From Agelas oroides (Eukaryota; Porifera; Demospongiae; Agelasida; Agelasidae): a DNA stretch of 64,000 nt. The stretch covers positions 27,964,816 through 28,028,815 of the forward strand of contig OX422183.1 of the NCBI GenBank assembly GCA_949130485.1, read 5' to 3'. The translations under genes were made by a program, and so were the position numbers. A model generated the notes under the pieces. The model was not told where the DNA came from, searched no databases, and worked only from the letters and a program-made list of their open reading frames with translations. Below, piece after piece: positions 11,207 to 22,110 of the stretch (its first letter is position 1; each line of letters begins with the position of its first letter).

Positions 11207-11345
11207 CGTCCCTGCCTCCTGCATGCTTACACTCACACATCACCCCATGCCACCCAATCTGACACCCACCTTCCACAATCCTAGCTTTGCCACTGCTCAT
11301 CATTGCCGAATTGCTTGTTCATATATTGTCATTTCTGGTATGCAG
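9391..11345. other. Intron with a MITE and AT/G-rich low complexity
   Basis: It holds the 651-bp element 9488-10138. At 11091-11300 there is a repeat containing an (AT)n run followed by long T and G homopolymers (about 11165-11205). No exon was recognised. Confidence 0.7.
9488..10138. mobile_element. Non-autonomous DNA element with CAGGCCCATAG ends
   Basis: The termini are CAGGCCCATAGCCAGG and the complement CCTGCCTATGGGCCTG, followed inward by G-rich and C-rich stretches that also pair. The pentamer TATTC flanks both ends (9483-9487 and 10139-10143) as a probable target duplication. Sequence near 9575-9650 resembles a block at 25965-26050. Confidence 0.75.
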
Positions 11346-11594
11346 GCTGCAAAGAAGCAGACCTCACTGGTGGAAGTGGGACACTGAACCCGGAAAGATG
11401 TGCAGACAGAGGATTTGTGAACAGCTCATCCATCTCTGGTGGTGTGGTGTGCTATAATGGAACCACTGCAGGGTCTAGGGCAGTGTACATTTGTAATGAT
11501 GGTTTTGTTTTGATGGAGGCAAATGAGACCAGGGTCTGCCAGAGTGATGGCATGTGGAATGGGAGCATACCCCGGTGCATCCCTGAGGAATCAG
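11346..11594 (+). CDS. Exon: Sushi/CCP domain
   Basis: A phase 1-1 exon encodes one Sushi (complement control protein) module of about 82 residues. The diagnostic features are ERC, then GSRAVYICNDGFVL (Sushi strand with second cysteine), then RVCQSDGMWNGSIPRC with the third cysteine, conserved tryptophan and fourth cysteine. Two extra cysteines (GCK near the start, VVCYNG) could form an additional disulfide. Sequons NSS, NGT, NET and NGS support an extracellular location. It is the last extracellular module before the membrane exon. Confidence 0.9.
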
Positions 11595-12570
11595 GTATTG
11601 TAGTCAACTCCATCACTCCAGGAGAGTGCTGTATTCATATCCACCATTACATCAAGTTTCTTTCATTACTTAGGTGTCTGTATATTGTCATTCTTGTCAT
11701 GGATGTATTGTGGGAGGTTGAATAGTTTTTCTCTAAGACTCAGCCACCAAATCCACACTGTACATCATTTGCTGTATAGTTAACTACTCAGTCTACAGCA
11801 CTACACAATACTGACATTACTACCTAGGCAGCATGTTCATAATTAACACACTGCTAGCTATGTACATTAACCATGCTACATGCTATTGGCTAGCCAGTTA
11901 TTTCACATCAGCAACAGCATTAAGTCAAGGTTTAGCTACATCTTTTGCTTGCAAATTATGTGGCTGTGGTTTCATAGGTGAATAGTACTGAATTACACCA
12001 AGCACTCCTGATAGCTAAAAACCCTAAACCCCCCCATATGATACATTTTGTCATGTGTGAGATGGTAAGAAATCACCTTGTATCTAACAACACAATAGTC
12101 ATGTTCATATTTAACATATTGCCAGCACACCACAATGTTGCGCACTAATGGAGCTGTAGCCTATAAGAGGAGATAGATTATTGGTAGACACAACTGATTT
12201 GTGCGTGTGTGTGTGAAGGGGGTGATTTTAAAGTCAGGACTGCAGAAATATTTGACTGTAGTTGATGTATATGCACTGTGTCTATGATCCACTAGCTTTA
12301 TCTAAGTTATTTGAGAGCCTTGCTTGCACAGAAAAATTTTGGGGGGTATAAATGTTTTCCTTTGTGTACCCTTTATTTCACGTACATGATGAAACATACC
12401 TGGCGGTATTTCGTGCTGTATATGTAATAATGGCTTGGGAGGCAACCAAGACTAACTAGGACATACAACTACAACTGGCTGGTGACTAGCTATGAAAGTT
12501 AGAGACTTAGTGATCAACCAAGTGGTCTCTAATATAATGTCATGACAGATAATTTGTTATCTACATGCAG
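11595..12570. other. Intron between Sushi and membrane exons
   Basis: No coding sequence or clear element was seen. A short block around 12040-12190 (GTGAGATGGTAAG, CACTAATGGAGCTGTAGCCT) is repeated at 12740-12800 in the next intron. Confidence 0.6.
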
Positions 12571-12680
12571 ATCAAATTGGTCCCATTTTTGGTGGAGTTA
12601 TTGGAGGAGCTATTGGAGTAATCATTCTTTCGGTATTGCCGATTGTCATCATCACTGCTGTTTTGCACCGAAGACGGAGT
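12571..12680 (+). CDS. Exon: transmembrane helix and stop-transfer
   Basis: This 110-nt exon enters in phase 1 and leaves in phase 0. It encodes a single membrane helix with a glycine zipper (GGVIGGAIGVIILSVLPIVI) ending in HRRRS, a classic cytoplasmic stop-transfer signal. With sequon-rich modules before it and basic residues after it, the predicted topology is type I (N terminus outside). The donor is GTAAGT. The phase change here, from 1 to 0, coincides with the switch from extracellular modules to the intracellular part. Confidence 0.88.
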
Positions 12681-12794
12681 GTAAGTTAACAATCACCGGA
12701 TGATAGGTGTAATTGGACACTCATATATAACACTTACCATTTCAGATGTGTGAGATGGTAAGCACTAATGGAGTTGTAGCCTACAACAGGAGAC

Positions 12795-12845
12795 TGTACT
12801 ATTTGAGGATAGGAAGAAGACCTCTTGATATCCTCAAATAGTACA
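12795..12845. repeat. Perfect 17-bp-arm hairpin
   Basis: TGTACTATTTGAGGATA at 12795-12811 is followed after 17 bases by its exact reverse complement at 12829-12845. Confidence 0.85.
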
Positions 12846-12886
12846 ATGTTCAACATCTACTTCCCCACTACCACACCAGGTGTGGT

Positions 12887-12967
12887 ATGGCAGAAGAAGA
12901 GAGGTGTGTGCTGTGTCGTAGTGGGGGAGTTGATGTTGAACACTTCTTGGTAAGATGTGATGAATGA
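12887..12967 (+). pseudogene. LINE reverse-transcriptase C-terminal zinc knuckle (remnant)
   Basis: The frame encodes MAEEERCVLCRSGGVDVEHF followed by LVRC: a C-x2-C-x8-H-x4-C arrangement characteristic of the region after the reverse transcriptase in many non-LTR retrotransposons. A stop follows at once. Continuation in a shifted frame to about 13140 looks like decayed coding sequence. A similar knuckle occurs at 23830-24123. Confidence 0.55.
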
Positions 12968-13488
12968 GAGGGAGAGGCTGTTAGAAAGGATTGGGGAATT
13001 GAAGGTGCAGGGGAGTGCATAGAGGCATTCCAAAGAGAGTGCATAGCTGCAAAGGAAAGGACAGCATTGATGCTGGGCGAAAGAATTGAGGGGTTGGATT
13101 TGATGTTGATGGGAAGAGTTTGGATAACCTGGTGATGGTGGAGGTTTTGAAGTGGTGGGAAGAGATTAAGGAGCTAGCTTTTGGTTAGAACCCCTTACAA
13201 CCCTAATCCCTGTACTCCCAGAACCTCCATCCTCCCACAAGAGAACAAACTTTGGAGCCATCTGTCAGAAACTCCTTTTTTAACATTCTTAATGTGCCAT
13301 CCATACATATATGGCCATAGTAATAAATATCATTGTTTCTCAGGCAATTGCACATGCCAATTTCCACCCGCATGACAAGTTTTTAATAATGGTCACGTGA
13401 CAGCTTTTTTTCCTCGAGCATGCACATTTAACTTTGTAGCCAGTGCCTCATGTCGCCTTTTCAATACTTGTAGCTGTTCCATTCAGTC

Positions 13489-13733
13489 TCAAGTTGTGCC
13501 TACAGGTTTTTGTTGATAGAAATCTGCAACAGTCTGAGGGTCTTGTACCTCGTGAATGAGATTGCAACCATGGTGGAAGTCTTCAAAGAGTTCGGACAAC
13601 AACAGATGGAAGGCTGTTCTGGTTTTACCTTCTCTGAAGATTTGAGTGCTTTGTTGCTTCGACGTCTTCTGGACTGTTTCAGACATTGCTTTCAGGGCCG
13701 ATACCTTGCTAACTTGTGGCTTTTTTGATTTAT
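13489..13733 (-). CDS. Candidate terminal exon of an unidentified minus-strand gene or retrocopy
   Basis: On the minus strand an acceptor (ACCTGTCTTTCAG) precedes an open frame of about 81 codons ending at a TGA at 13489. It contains TAFHLLLSELFEDFHHGCN and a lysine/serine-rich start (DKSKKPQVSKVSALKAMSET). Residue composition is protein-like and amphipathic, but I recognise no family. It lies inside the intron after the membrane exon, antisense to the receptor. It could be a nested gene, a gene fragment carried by a mobile element, or chance; the overlapping plus-strand frame at 13510 appears to be its shadow. Confidence 0.35.
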
Positions 13734-14229
13734 CTGAAAGACAGGTTAGTATTGAAGTAAATAGAAGGACAGTTGGGATTTTTGGAAGTGTCCATTATAT
13801 GTAATAGATGTCCGCTATTGACAGGTGTCCATTGAGTGAGGTCATTTCCAAACAATTACCCACCTACCCAACCCATCACTCTCTTTTTCACTCATGCATG
13901 CATGATTTTATCATACCAAATACAATTGGTAGGAGGCAGGGCCTAGCCTGTTTTTATTTTATTGTTTTTCTGAGTGAATTAAGCCTGTGTACCCCATGCA
14001 CCCCCCAGACTCCTTTGAAGGCCAACATAGCCAATATGATTTTAAGTACATGAAAGGAATTGTTAGCATTTGTATGTATAACTGCTTGCAAGTTCATCAA
14101 TTTATTCTGTTCAAAAAAGAGTCTGCATGAGACTCAAGGGAGACAAGTACTTCAAATCCACCATCAGAAATGTTAGGAATCTGTATACTTCTATAATACA
14201 TTTTGCAACTATGACTTTTTCTCCACCAG

Positions 14230-14310
14230 TTGCGCATCGAAGCTAAGCAATGTGATCTGGACAGAAGACAGCTAGAAGCCACTACCAATAGCAACGATAC
14301 TCATTCTGAT
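14230..14310 (+). CDS. Exon: polar juxtamembrane segment
   Basis: An 81-nt phase 0-0 exon between a CTCCACCAG acceptor and a GTAAGT donor. It encodes 27 polar residues beginning LRIEAKQCDLDRRQLEATT, probably helical, consistent with a cytoplasmic juxtamembrane stretch. It fits in frame after the membrane exon (phase 0). The next phase-0 exon recognised is the first ankyrin exon 14.4 kb downstream; intermediate small exons may have been missed. Confidence 0.65.
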
Positions 14311-15397
14311 GTAAGTATATGAGATTATATTGTTTGTGGTTGATTTAGTTGTAGGCCTGTTTCCAAGTACCCCTGTATCTACCTTTATGCAATCATCATC
14401 ACAATGGAGGATCATATCTACTACAGTGACCTACCTACTACATTAACCGGCCCAGAACTTCTTCAGTCTCTGCTCTTGAAAGAATCAATTGCATGGGTAG
14501 TGCAGAGGTACACTAGGTATATAGTTCAACCTAGATTGAGCAGCGCCAGTTATGCAAGTTAGCTACAACTGTGCACCACTCCTTTCCATTTTCCATTCCA
14601 TGTGCCCGTCCATTCCATGCACTGTTCCATTCCATACTACAGTACAGCAATTAGAGACACCCCTTGTGGATACTGGGGAATGCAGAATAACGAAAAGCAG
14701 CATTAATAACAGAACCCTGCAACAATGAAATACTATAAATATTCATGTTGCAGATTTTCATGTTACAAATTTTAAAAGAATATCGTAGAAGCGGACAGGC
14801 AACCAAAATTATTTAACGCCGAAATTTCTTACATTTGTACGTGGAAGCATCATTCAAGAAGCACAAGACTTCGAGCGGCATGGAAGAGCACGAAAGAGCT
14901 TGCTGCATCCGAGGCTACCATGAATATAAAGTACCGACCGTGCTTCTTGCCAAGGCCTTTGTCCACGGTAGCTTGTTTGCAAGGGCAACCACTTGCGTTC
15001 GCAGACATGTTAACAGCGATCCTTTGGAATCAGGAAGACCACCCTTCGGCTTGAAGTAGCTTCGAATTGACATCGTGAATGAGGACCAGCAGTGAACTGA
15101 TCAAGAGCAGAGCATTCAAAATGCCTGTCTTTGTGTGCACATCGCTTCGTACCGTAAATTTAAACTGTTAAAAATTTATCTTGAGTTTAATTTTCGTTGT
15201 CAGCTGCACCGAACTTTTCCCAATTCATGGTAATAAGCTTACACATGCGTATTGCATGCAAGCCATGCCCTTGTCTGAGACCAGTCTCTACATCTGGTTG
15301 TTAGATACTGTTGTGAGGTACAGATTTTTGCTTGTGAGAATTCATTAATGAGTTGCTAGGCTTCATTAATAATGACATTATAGGTAAGGCATCAAGC

Positions 15398-15650
15398 TGT
15401 TTGGCTCAGGAGCGAGGCTAATATGATCTCAGCTGTAGTGTGAAAAAGATGTAGGGATGGGGCTTTGCCAATATGTTGACCTTTGCTTTCATGCATTATC
15501 CCTACCTTGTTTGCATACTTTTTGATCCCTACATCTTTATACATTATTTTTTTTATGTGTTTTAAGTCTTATTTCTGTACTTTTGTGATGTTACAGTTAG
15601 ACCTAAGCCTAAGAAGAATATTTCAAGTCCAACCACAATTCCAGAACTTC
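15398..15650 (+). repeat. Dispersed repeat with GATGTAGGGATG palindrome, copy 1
   Basis: The block from GTGTGAAAAAGATGTAGGGA to CTAAGCCTAAGAAGAAT reappears in reverse complement at 54665-54890 with the same order of segments. Within each copy ATGTAGGGAT and ATCCCTACAT form an internal inverted pair. Confidence 0.7.
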
Positions 15651-16184
15651 AAACGGCATTGACAGTTTAGTAGTGGTTCCAGGCATGTAATAATTATGTG
15701 CAATATAGCCAGCTAGAACCTGATGAAGGGCCAACCACTCTCTGTACCAAACTTTGTGAAACCAATTTCATGATTCAGTTGTCAATCACATGATGACTGA
15801 CCAGCCGCAGCACAGAAAACTATCATACTGACAATGGCATCCTAGCTTTACAGTTCACTAAAAGCTGTGAGTAGGTTATTTTTAGTGTAGGCTGTAGCTA
15901 CAAGTAGGCAGCTGAATGCAGCGCCTTACCTACGTGGTGTTCATAAGCCTTGCCCAATTACCCATGTCCCCAGGCCACTCCCAGATTTTTATCTCGCAGC
16001 TGTGGAGAAAACTCGGGAGAAGGCCTGGGAGCAATATACGTCACGGACCGGAAATGGTGGACTCGGTTAGTACGTAATGTGGACGCGATGATGGCAATGT
16101 GCCCACGCAATATGCGGCAAAGTTTGCCTAGGTGATTTGTCGACAGCTACGGACTTCGCAAGTACCAAGTCGCTAACGAAGGGT

Positions 16185-16490
16185 GTGTAGACGTAAGTGG
16201 AAGGCGTTATGCGTGTATGTTGACTGAGGAAAGCAGCAGGCTGAGGGCAAGCGCATCGTTCCGTGTCAAAATAAGTGTCTGCACTTGGACCACTATCCTC
16301 AAGAAGGCTCACAGCCAGGGCTGAACCGCTTAGATAACTTGTACATACCTACAAGTAGCCTTTCCACCTGTTTCTCCGTCCTAGAGGACGGTGGCCCGAA
16401 TGCAGAGACATATTTTGACACGGAGCGAGGCGCTTGCCCTAAGCTTGCTGCTTTCCTCAGTCAATGTACACGCATAAGCGCTTCAAACAA
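16185..16490. repeat. Inverted duplication of a coding-like segment
   Basis: The minus-strand frame over 16200-16312 and the plus-strand frame over 16370-16490 both encode TYFDTERxACP and AAFLSQxTRI, separated by about 60 bases. The arms differ at many third codon positions yet keep the peptide, which suggests both derive from a once-functional coding segment. No family was recognised. It abuts the Crypton-like frame. Confidence 0.55.
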
Positions 16491-17060
16491 TTTTCAAAGG
16501 GTTAGTGCCAAGTTCAAAATTACCGGTTGCTTCAGTTTCTTCATGCAGGAGTCCAAGGGTATCACAGAACATTGCAAATCCTGGGCTGTTGAAGATATCG
16601 ATTTCTGATCTGACAGCAATACGCAGAGCACGCCCGAGTCCACAGCATATCTGATAGAGACTGTTCGGGGGATAGGGCTTTCCATCGCTGCGTTGTACTT
16701 TCGTAACGAATTTCTCCAGCCCAAACTTCAGTCCGTCCTCAGACATGGCAACGAAAATGGTAAGCAATGGGTCAATTATCATCTCACGCCTGTAGGAAGC
16801 CCACTGCACCCAAATGGAAACTGCCAAATCAGTCTGTTTTTGCGTCTGTTTGGGAATTCCATCTTGCCTAATCTTCTTAAGTTTCTCATCGCACTTGGGC
16901 AAAGACCACCTGCTGGAAGACTCTTCTTTGGAATGCAGTTTTGTTACCAACTGTCGATATGCTGTGACGCAGCTACTAATACGCTTTCTTTGGCCTCATC
17001 ATCGCATTCCCATGGATCTGGCTCCCATGGTTGCCTAGACCCAGCAAGAACTCCTTCGGT
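16483..17060 (-). pseudogene. Crypton-like tyrosine recombinase N-terminal fragment
   Basis: The minus-strand frame 16950-16483 encodes DLAVSIWVQWASYRR, then MSEDGLKFGLEKFVTKVQR, then SDGKPYPPNSLYQICCGLGR. This resembles the N-terminal part of the DUF3504/QRICH1-ZMYM type domain derived from Crypton DNA transposons. Upstream, a second frame reads ECDDEAKESVLVAASQHIDS before a stop, and joins only by a frameshift or intron, so the gene looks broken. The catalytic Arg-His-Arg-Tyr region is not seen. Assignment rests on remembered motif similarity. Confidence 0.5.
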
Positions 17061-17129
17061 GGAACACAGTTCGGGCGAGGATAGAGGGTGAAATCACTGA
17101 AGACTCCATCTATCACTAGTTTGAACTGA

Positions 17130-17300
17130 GAACTAGCAAAGCAATGATTTCATTGGCTGGTTGAAATTTCTATGGAAACTAATGCTGCACTTCTCGCTCA
17201 AAGCTGTGATTTCATTGGCTGGCTGAGGTTTCTACGGTAACTGCACTTCTCCGGCTCCACTTCCTGCTGCATACACAAAGCAGTGATTTCATTATCTGGA
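17130..17300 (-). promoter_or_regulatory. Repeated CCAAT-type boxes upstream of the Crypton-like frame
   Basis: GTGATTTCATTGGCTGG-like units occur three times (about 17139, 17202 and 17279, the last with TTATCTGG). On the minus strand these read CCAGCCAATGAAATCAC, i.e. CCAAT boxes, and they lie just upstream of the minus-strand recombinase fragment. A promoter role is an inference; a decayed tandem repeat is equally possible. Confidence 0.25.
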
Positions 17301-17891
17301 TGAAGCAACAATTTTCGCGCGCCCATAGTCTCGCGCCCATGCTCTAAGTCGGTTATTGTACTATGCCTCGGCTCTACGCTGTTTATAGAAACGGGATCGT
17401 CTAAGTTCACATAGCTCCATGAGGTTATGTCATAAAACTACACAAGGGAGTTCCCGTGCCCACTCAATATGTACTTAACCCTCTTTTTACGTAATTTAAA
17501 AATTGTTCTGAACAGGCATGCTTTCAGAGAGTATGCAGCATATCAAGGTAAAAGAGAGCATAATATCAGTAAGACAAAGTAGTCAGGATGAAGGTATATA
17601 TTCGTGGCAGTTGTTGATGGGGAAATCGACTGTACAGCACAGAGCTAGCCTGCACAAAACATGCATATAAGACTGAGTACAGCACACTTGGTGAAGATGA
17701 TCATGTGAGAGTACCATCAGTCCATGAGGCCTAAATTTGGGCAGTGAAAGCATGTACATGGTAGCTTCTTGTCACACACAACTATCAAGATTTCAAGTGC
17801 TTGTGTGCATACTTTTGTTAGTACCATGGCAAACCTGCTGTGTACAGTTAGGTGCGTGCATTGTGAGCTAGCTATGCATGTACTTAAACTA

Positions 17892-18639
17892 CCGTAATGA
17901 GTCTAATTATTCGAATCATCCAATTATTCGAACACCCCCTTTTCCAGGAAAAATGATTAATTATTGTATTCCAAGCATTCGAACACCCACGTTTGAAATT
18001 ATTCCAATATCCGAACACCTACCCTTGCGGAGCTCGATCGGGGGCACCGAACGTCTACAAGACTTAGACAGTCTTTGCAGGACTCCAACGGAGTTTGCCA
18101 AACGTGTACTAGCCTTCCACAGTCTCTGTGGAGCTAGAGCGAGGGTTACCGAACGTCTTCTAGCATACTACAGGTGTCTTCGAACGTCTACTAGAGTCCT
18201 ACAATCGTTTCCAAATATCTAGTAGACTCCTACTGTCACTGCGGAGCTCAAACTAGGGTTGCCAAACATGTACAAGCCTTCGACAGTCTCTGCAGAGCTC
18301 GTACGGGGGTCGCCAAATGCGTACTACCTTCGACAGTCTCTGCGGAGCTTGAACGGGGGTTAGAGAACGTCTGCAAACTTTTGACAGTCTTTGCCGAGCT
18401 CGAACGGGGGTTGCCAAACGTCTACTAGCCTTCGACAGTCTATGGACTGGCCTAGTTATAGTAACTAATAATGTATATAGTGCGTTTGTGTAATTGTGTT
18501 ACTATAATTCTAATTTTCAAACAATTCCTCTAATTGTTTGAACACCCCCCCTTTCCGGGAAAAGTCGTTAATTAATGTATTCCATGGAATTCGAACGCCA
18601 GAAATGACAATTTTGTTCAAATAATTAGACTCATTACGG
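17892..18639. mobile_element. TA-flanked element containing a roughly 60-bp minisatellite
   Basis: CCGTAATGAGTCTAATTATT at the left end is mirrored by AATAATTAGACTCATTACGG at the right, each flanked by TA, as for Tc1/mariner/pogo insertions. Most of the interior (about 18030-18450) is a degenerate tandem repeat of about 60 bp with units such as TTCGACAGTCTCTGCGGAGC and GAACGGGGGTTGCC. No transposase frame is present. Confidence 0.75.
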
Positions 18640-18795
18640 TATCCATGAAATTTTTACCTTCTCCACTGACTACGTATATGCTAAATTCTCACTCAATGAT
18701 ACTGTCTGTGTCACTTGCATGCACAGACAGCCTCATACTACAAGCCCAAGACCGTGTCACACAATCATTACTTTAGCATACTTGTATGTTTGAAA

Positions 18796-18883
18796 TTAGC
18801 CTTGTTTCCAAGCTCCCACCCAGCTCTCTGTCAGCACTGCAAGTGACGGATAGCTAATTAAGGAAGGCCTGGAAATGAGGCTT
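18796..18883. repeat. Short decayed TAGCC-type inverted repeat
   Basis: TAGCCTTGTTTCCA on the left and GGCCTGGAAATGAGGCT on the right resemble the ends of the TAGCCTC element family. No target duplication is visible. Confidence 0.35.
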
Positions 18884-20420
18884 TTCTCAACTTGTGTATG
18901 CACTCCCCTCCCTTCACCAACAAAACGACTACACAAATGCACACAAGTTCTAATACCATTATCAGATTACGAAGAAATAGACTAGGGGAAGCTTCTCCCC
19001 CACCCCTGAACCCTGGAGGAAAACACTTTTGTTAAAGACTACCTAATACAGTTATAGGTGTGATTTTACCTCTCAGATTGCATCGCAAACAATCTCAGAG
19101 CACCTAAAGCCCAACTTTTTGTTGAGGAGCATGCCCCCAGAGCCCCTAGACAATGCTTCAAACAACTTCCCCAAAAATCCTAGATAGAACCCTCTCCTCT
19201 CAAAACATGAGGGGACTGCACACAACAGACCCTTCCTCTAGCAACCCTCTTGGAGAAAAAGGAGACCTGCTATATTTGAAGACAAGCATCCCGGGTGTAT
19301 GTTCTAACTCTCACTTCCAGTGTCAGGCATCCCATGACCCATTTGCTGCCTTGTGATCTCTATCTGTGCTGTTCTACCTGGATGGGGCTTAACAGATACT
19401 TCCATCATTTCTTCACTTGATGGAATTGTCTGAGTCTGTATTTATGTACTCTGTCTGTTGAGAAAAGGTTGTTGTAGTGATTGCATGATTAGAAATCAGA
19501 AATCTGGCTGAGCTCTTCATTGAATCTTGCATCCTTGTGCAAATTTATCCAGTGATCAGTCCCTCACGGTGCATGGATTCGTATATTTATAGGTTTGCCT
19601 TAGCCTTGTACCCAGGCTCTCTCAACACAAGGCTATGTCCACATATTTGAAACAGTCTCAGACTTCACAATGCCAAACCATCCTCTACCATTTCCCTCAG
19701 AGCATCTCCCCTCCTTCCACTCATTTACATTTTAGTTGATGTAATTTGTAAATCAAGACTTGTTGTGTATGCAACAGTGATATGATACTCGTCATGAGAC
19801 CAGATTTTTTTTGCTGTTTCAGACAGGTGGTTGCTTTATACAGGTCATTTTGCACAAGATTAGCACAACTGGGACCAGGAGTAGTGGCTGTAACAAACAA
19901 GAGGTGGCTGTCTTTAACATGCAGTGACCACTACAGACAGGTTTCACTCTAGTGACAATACATTGAGTGAGAATGCAGCATATCAACTAGTAAGCGGTAG
20001 AATATAGGTAGTCAAAGGAGAAGGTACGCATTCTATGGATAGTTTGAGTACAGCACAGTTAGCTTGCAGTACATGCCGATATTAAATGCACACTGTCACT
20101 GCTCACTTTGGCCTGGGCTTGCTACGGAACGATACACACAAATGATCAAAAAGTAATTCGTGTGGAATAGTAAACCTTTTACAAGCCTTTGCTGCCAATA
20201 GAGCACAAATTTAGGGCTCAAGAACAGACTGTACCTTCAAATGGTCATCTCAGTTGATCCAACATGCCTCTTATGGAGGGCTAGCTCTGAGCTGAACAAT
20301 CCATCTCTCCCTCCACAGCTGCCACGAATATATACCTTCATCCTGAGTACGTTACAGGGGCGTAACTAGAATAATCAGAGTGAAGGGGCGAAGGTGTAGC
20401 CGGCTATAACTAGCCTCTTT

Positions 20421-20453
20421 CCCAGGCTGGGAGAACGAGGCTACGCTATAATT
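20421..20453. mobile_element. Minimal TAGCCTC-family MITE
   Basis: TAGCCTCTTTCCCAGG and its near-complement CTGGGAGAACGAGGCTA form a hairpin of only about 33 bp. The flanks GCTATAAC and GCTATAAT look like an 8-bp target duplication with one change. Confidence 0.55.
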
Positions 20454-20607
20454 AGGCTAGCCATAAGTTGAAGATCATAAGCAGTGGCGGATCTGAAAAG
20501 GGGGCTTCCAGTGTGCACTTGATCACTATACTTGGCGAAGCATAACCACAGAAGAACCCATTCCAATAAACATAAACCACTTTTATACACACTTCAGTAA
20601 TCTAAAT

Positions 20608-22110
20608 GATGGACCCCTTCCAACCAAACGCTACCCCAGGGAACGAAATTAACACCCTGACTGACACTCCATTCTCTGAGGAGGAAGTGCTAATAGCCAT
20701 TAAAAGATACATAAAGCTCCAGGCCCTGATGGTCTCCCCCAGTGCAATTCAAACTCTTTAATAACAGTCTGGTCTCACACCTCACTACATTATTCAACTC
20801 AATCCTATCTAGTGAATCCTTCCCAGAGGCTTGGAGCCTGGGTTCAATCAAACCTATATACAAGAAAGGGGACAAGAGCAACCCATCTGACTATAGAAGC
20901 ATTACTCTGTCATGGGCAAGATCTTCAATTCTTCAAGACAGGATTTCTGACTGGGCTGAAGCCAATGGCATACCGAATGAGTCTCAATTCAGATTCAGAG
21001 AAAACAGAACAACAGATGCTATTTTCATCCTAAATACCATCACACAAATATTCAAAAATGCTACTAGAATCTGCCCACCTGTAGTTTCTGCAGCCAGTAA
21101 AGCCATTTGAAGCGATTGAACCGTGCTGGCTGAAATGACCGCCTCACACGGGCATTTCGCGCATGTTAGCCCCTCCCCAATTTCGTCCCGCGCTCAAATA
21201 TCGCCATAGAAAATTGAGAAAGCCTCAATCCTCTCGTCGCTACTTTGGATGCTTGAAGACTCGAAAACGTCCTCGTCATATGGAGACGTCCCAAGCTACG
21301 ACGAACTGCTGTGAGAGGCTATTCCATAATGCACGTGTGAGTTAGAATCCAAGCAACGCCACTTTTCTGCCTCAAAAACCAGTAAGGCCATGGCCGTACC
21401 GGCCGTACCATTGCCGCCGGCCCTGCAACATACACATTTCAATCTAAATGGGCACCCCATCAAAATAGTAAAACACTACAAATATCTTGACATTCTCTTA
21501 TCTGATAGTTCCTCTCTTAAACCAGCTATCTCTACCCTTGCCAAACAGGCGCAGAAGGCAATGTTCTCTCTATTCAAGAAAATTAGACATCTACAATTTC
21601 CTAAACCATCTCTGCTTTGTCATCTCTTTGACTCCCTGATTCGCCCAATAGCCAACTATGGGTGTGAGGTATGGGGCTATGTGAAAGCAGAAGACTTAGA
21701 AGTAGTCCATCGTAAGTTCTGCAAATTTGCTCTTGGAGCACCTAACACAGCAACTAACTTAGCAGTGTATGGTGAATTGGGCAGAGTCCCCTTGGAAATC
21801 AACAGAAGAAGTGTAATCATAAAATATTGGTTACGAATTGTATCTGACTGGAATACTCCAGCTTTACACAAAGAAATCTATGTCATGCATACAGAAAGTG
21901 GCTCTGATTGGTTATCTTACATAAATGAAACCTTATCCAATTTGGGTTTCGCAAATATATGGATAAACCCCACATCGGTACCCAAAGGGCCCTTTCTTGC
22001 CGAACTGGAACAAAGATTAAGGGACCAGTATGTCCAAACATGGAATAGTCAGCTATCAGGAAAACTAAGATTCTACAAACTATTTAAGGTGGCAGAGAAC
22101 CCTGTGCTTT
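20608..22110 (+). pseudogene. Non-LTR retrotransposon reverse transcriptase, broken
   Basis: Pieces in different frames give the fingers region: SEEEVLIAIKR (about 20675), KAPGPDGL (about 20715), and PEAWSLGSIKPIYKKGDKSN with PSDYRSITL (20742-21110). The thumb and connection region follows at 21390-22130 (KYLDILLSDSSSLKP, LFDSLIRPIANYGCEVWG). The catalytic FADD block between them is absent, replaced by GC-rich sequence (about 21063-21390) bounded by CCAGTAAAGCCAT and CCAGTAAGGCCAT. Frameshifts and the missing core show it is dead. The zinc-knuckle C terminus appears at 23830-24270 after another insertion. Confidence 0.8.

Larger units (their letters stand above)
12681..14229. other. Intron with LINE remnant and a possible antisense exon
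   Basis: It contains a 17-bp-arm hairpin (12795-12845), a LINE C-terminal remnant (12887-13140), a candidate minus-strand coding exon (13489-13733) and otherwise AT-rich sequence. Confidence 0.6.
17550..20350. repeat. Three related repeat units around nested insertions
   Basis: GGATGAAGGTATATATTCGT with following GGCAG occurs on the plus strand at about 17588, its complement at about 20320-20345, and a diverged plus-strand relative (GCAGCATATCAA, GAAGGTACGCATTCTATGG, TACAGCACAG) at about 19975-20060. The outer two face each other and may be ends of one composite element of about 2.8 kb. Confidence 0.45.
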
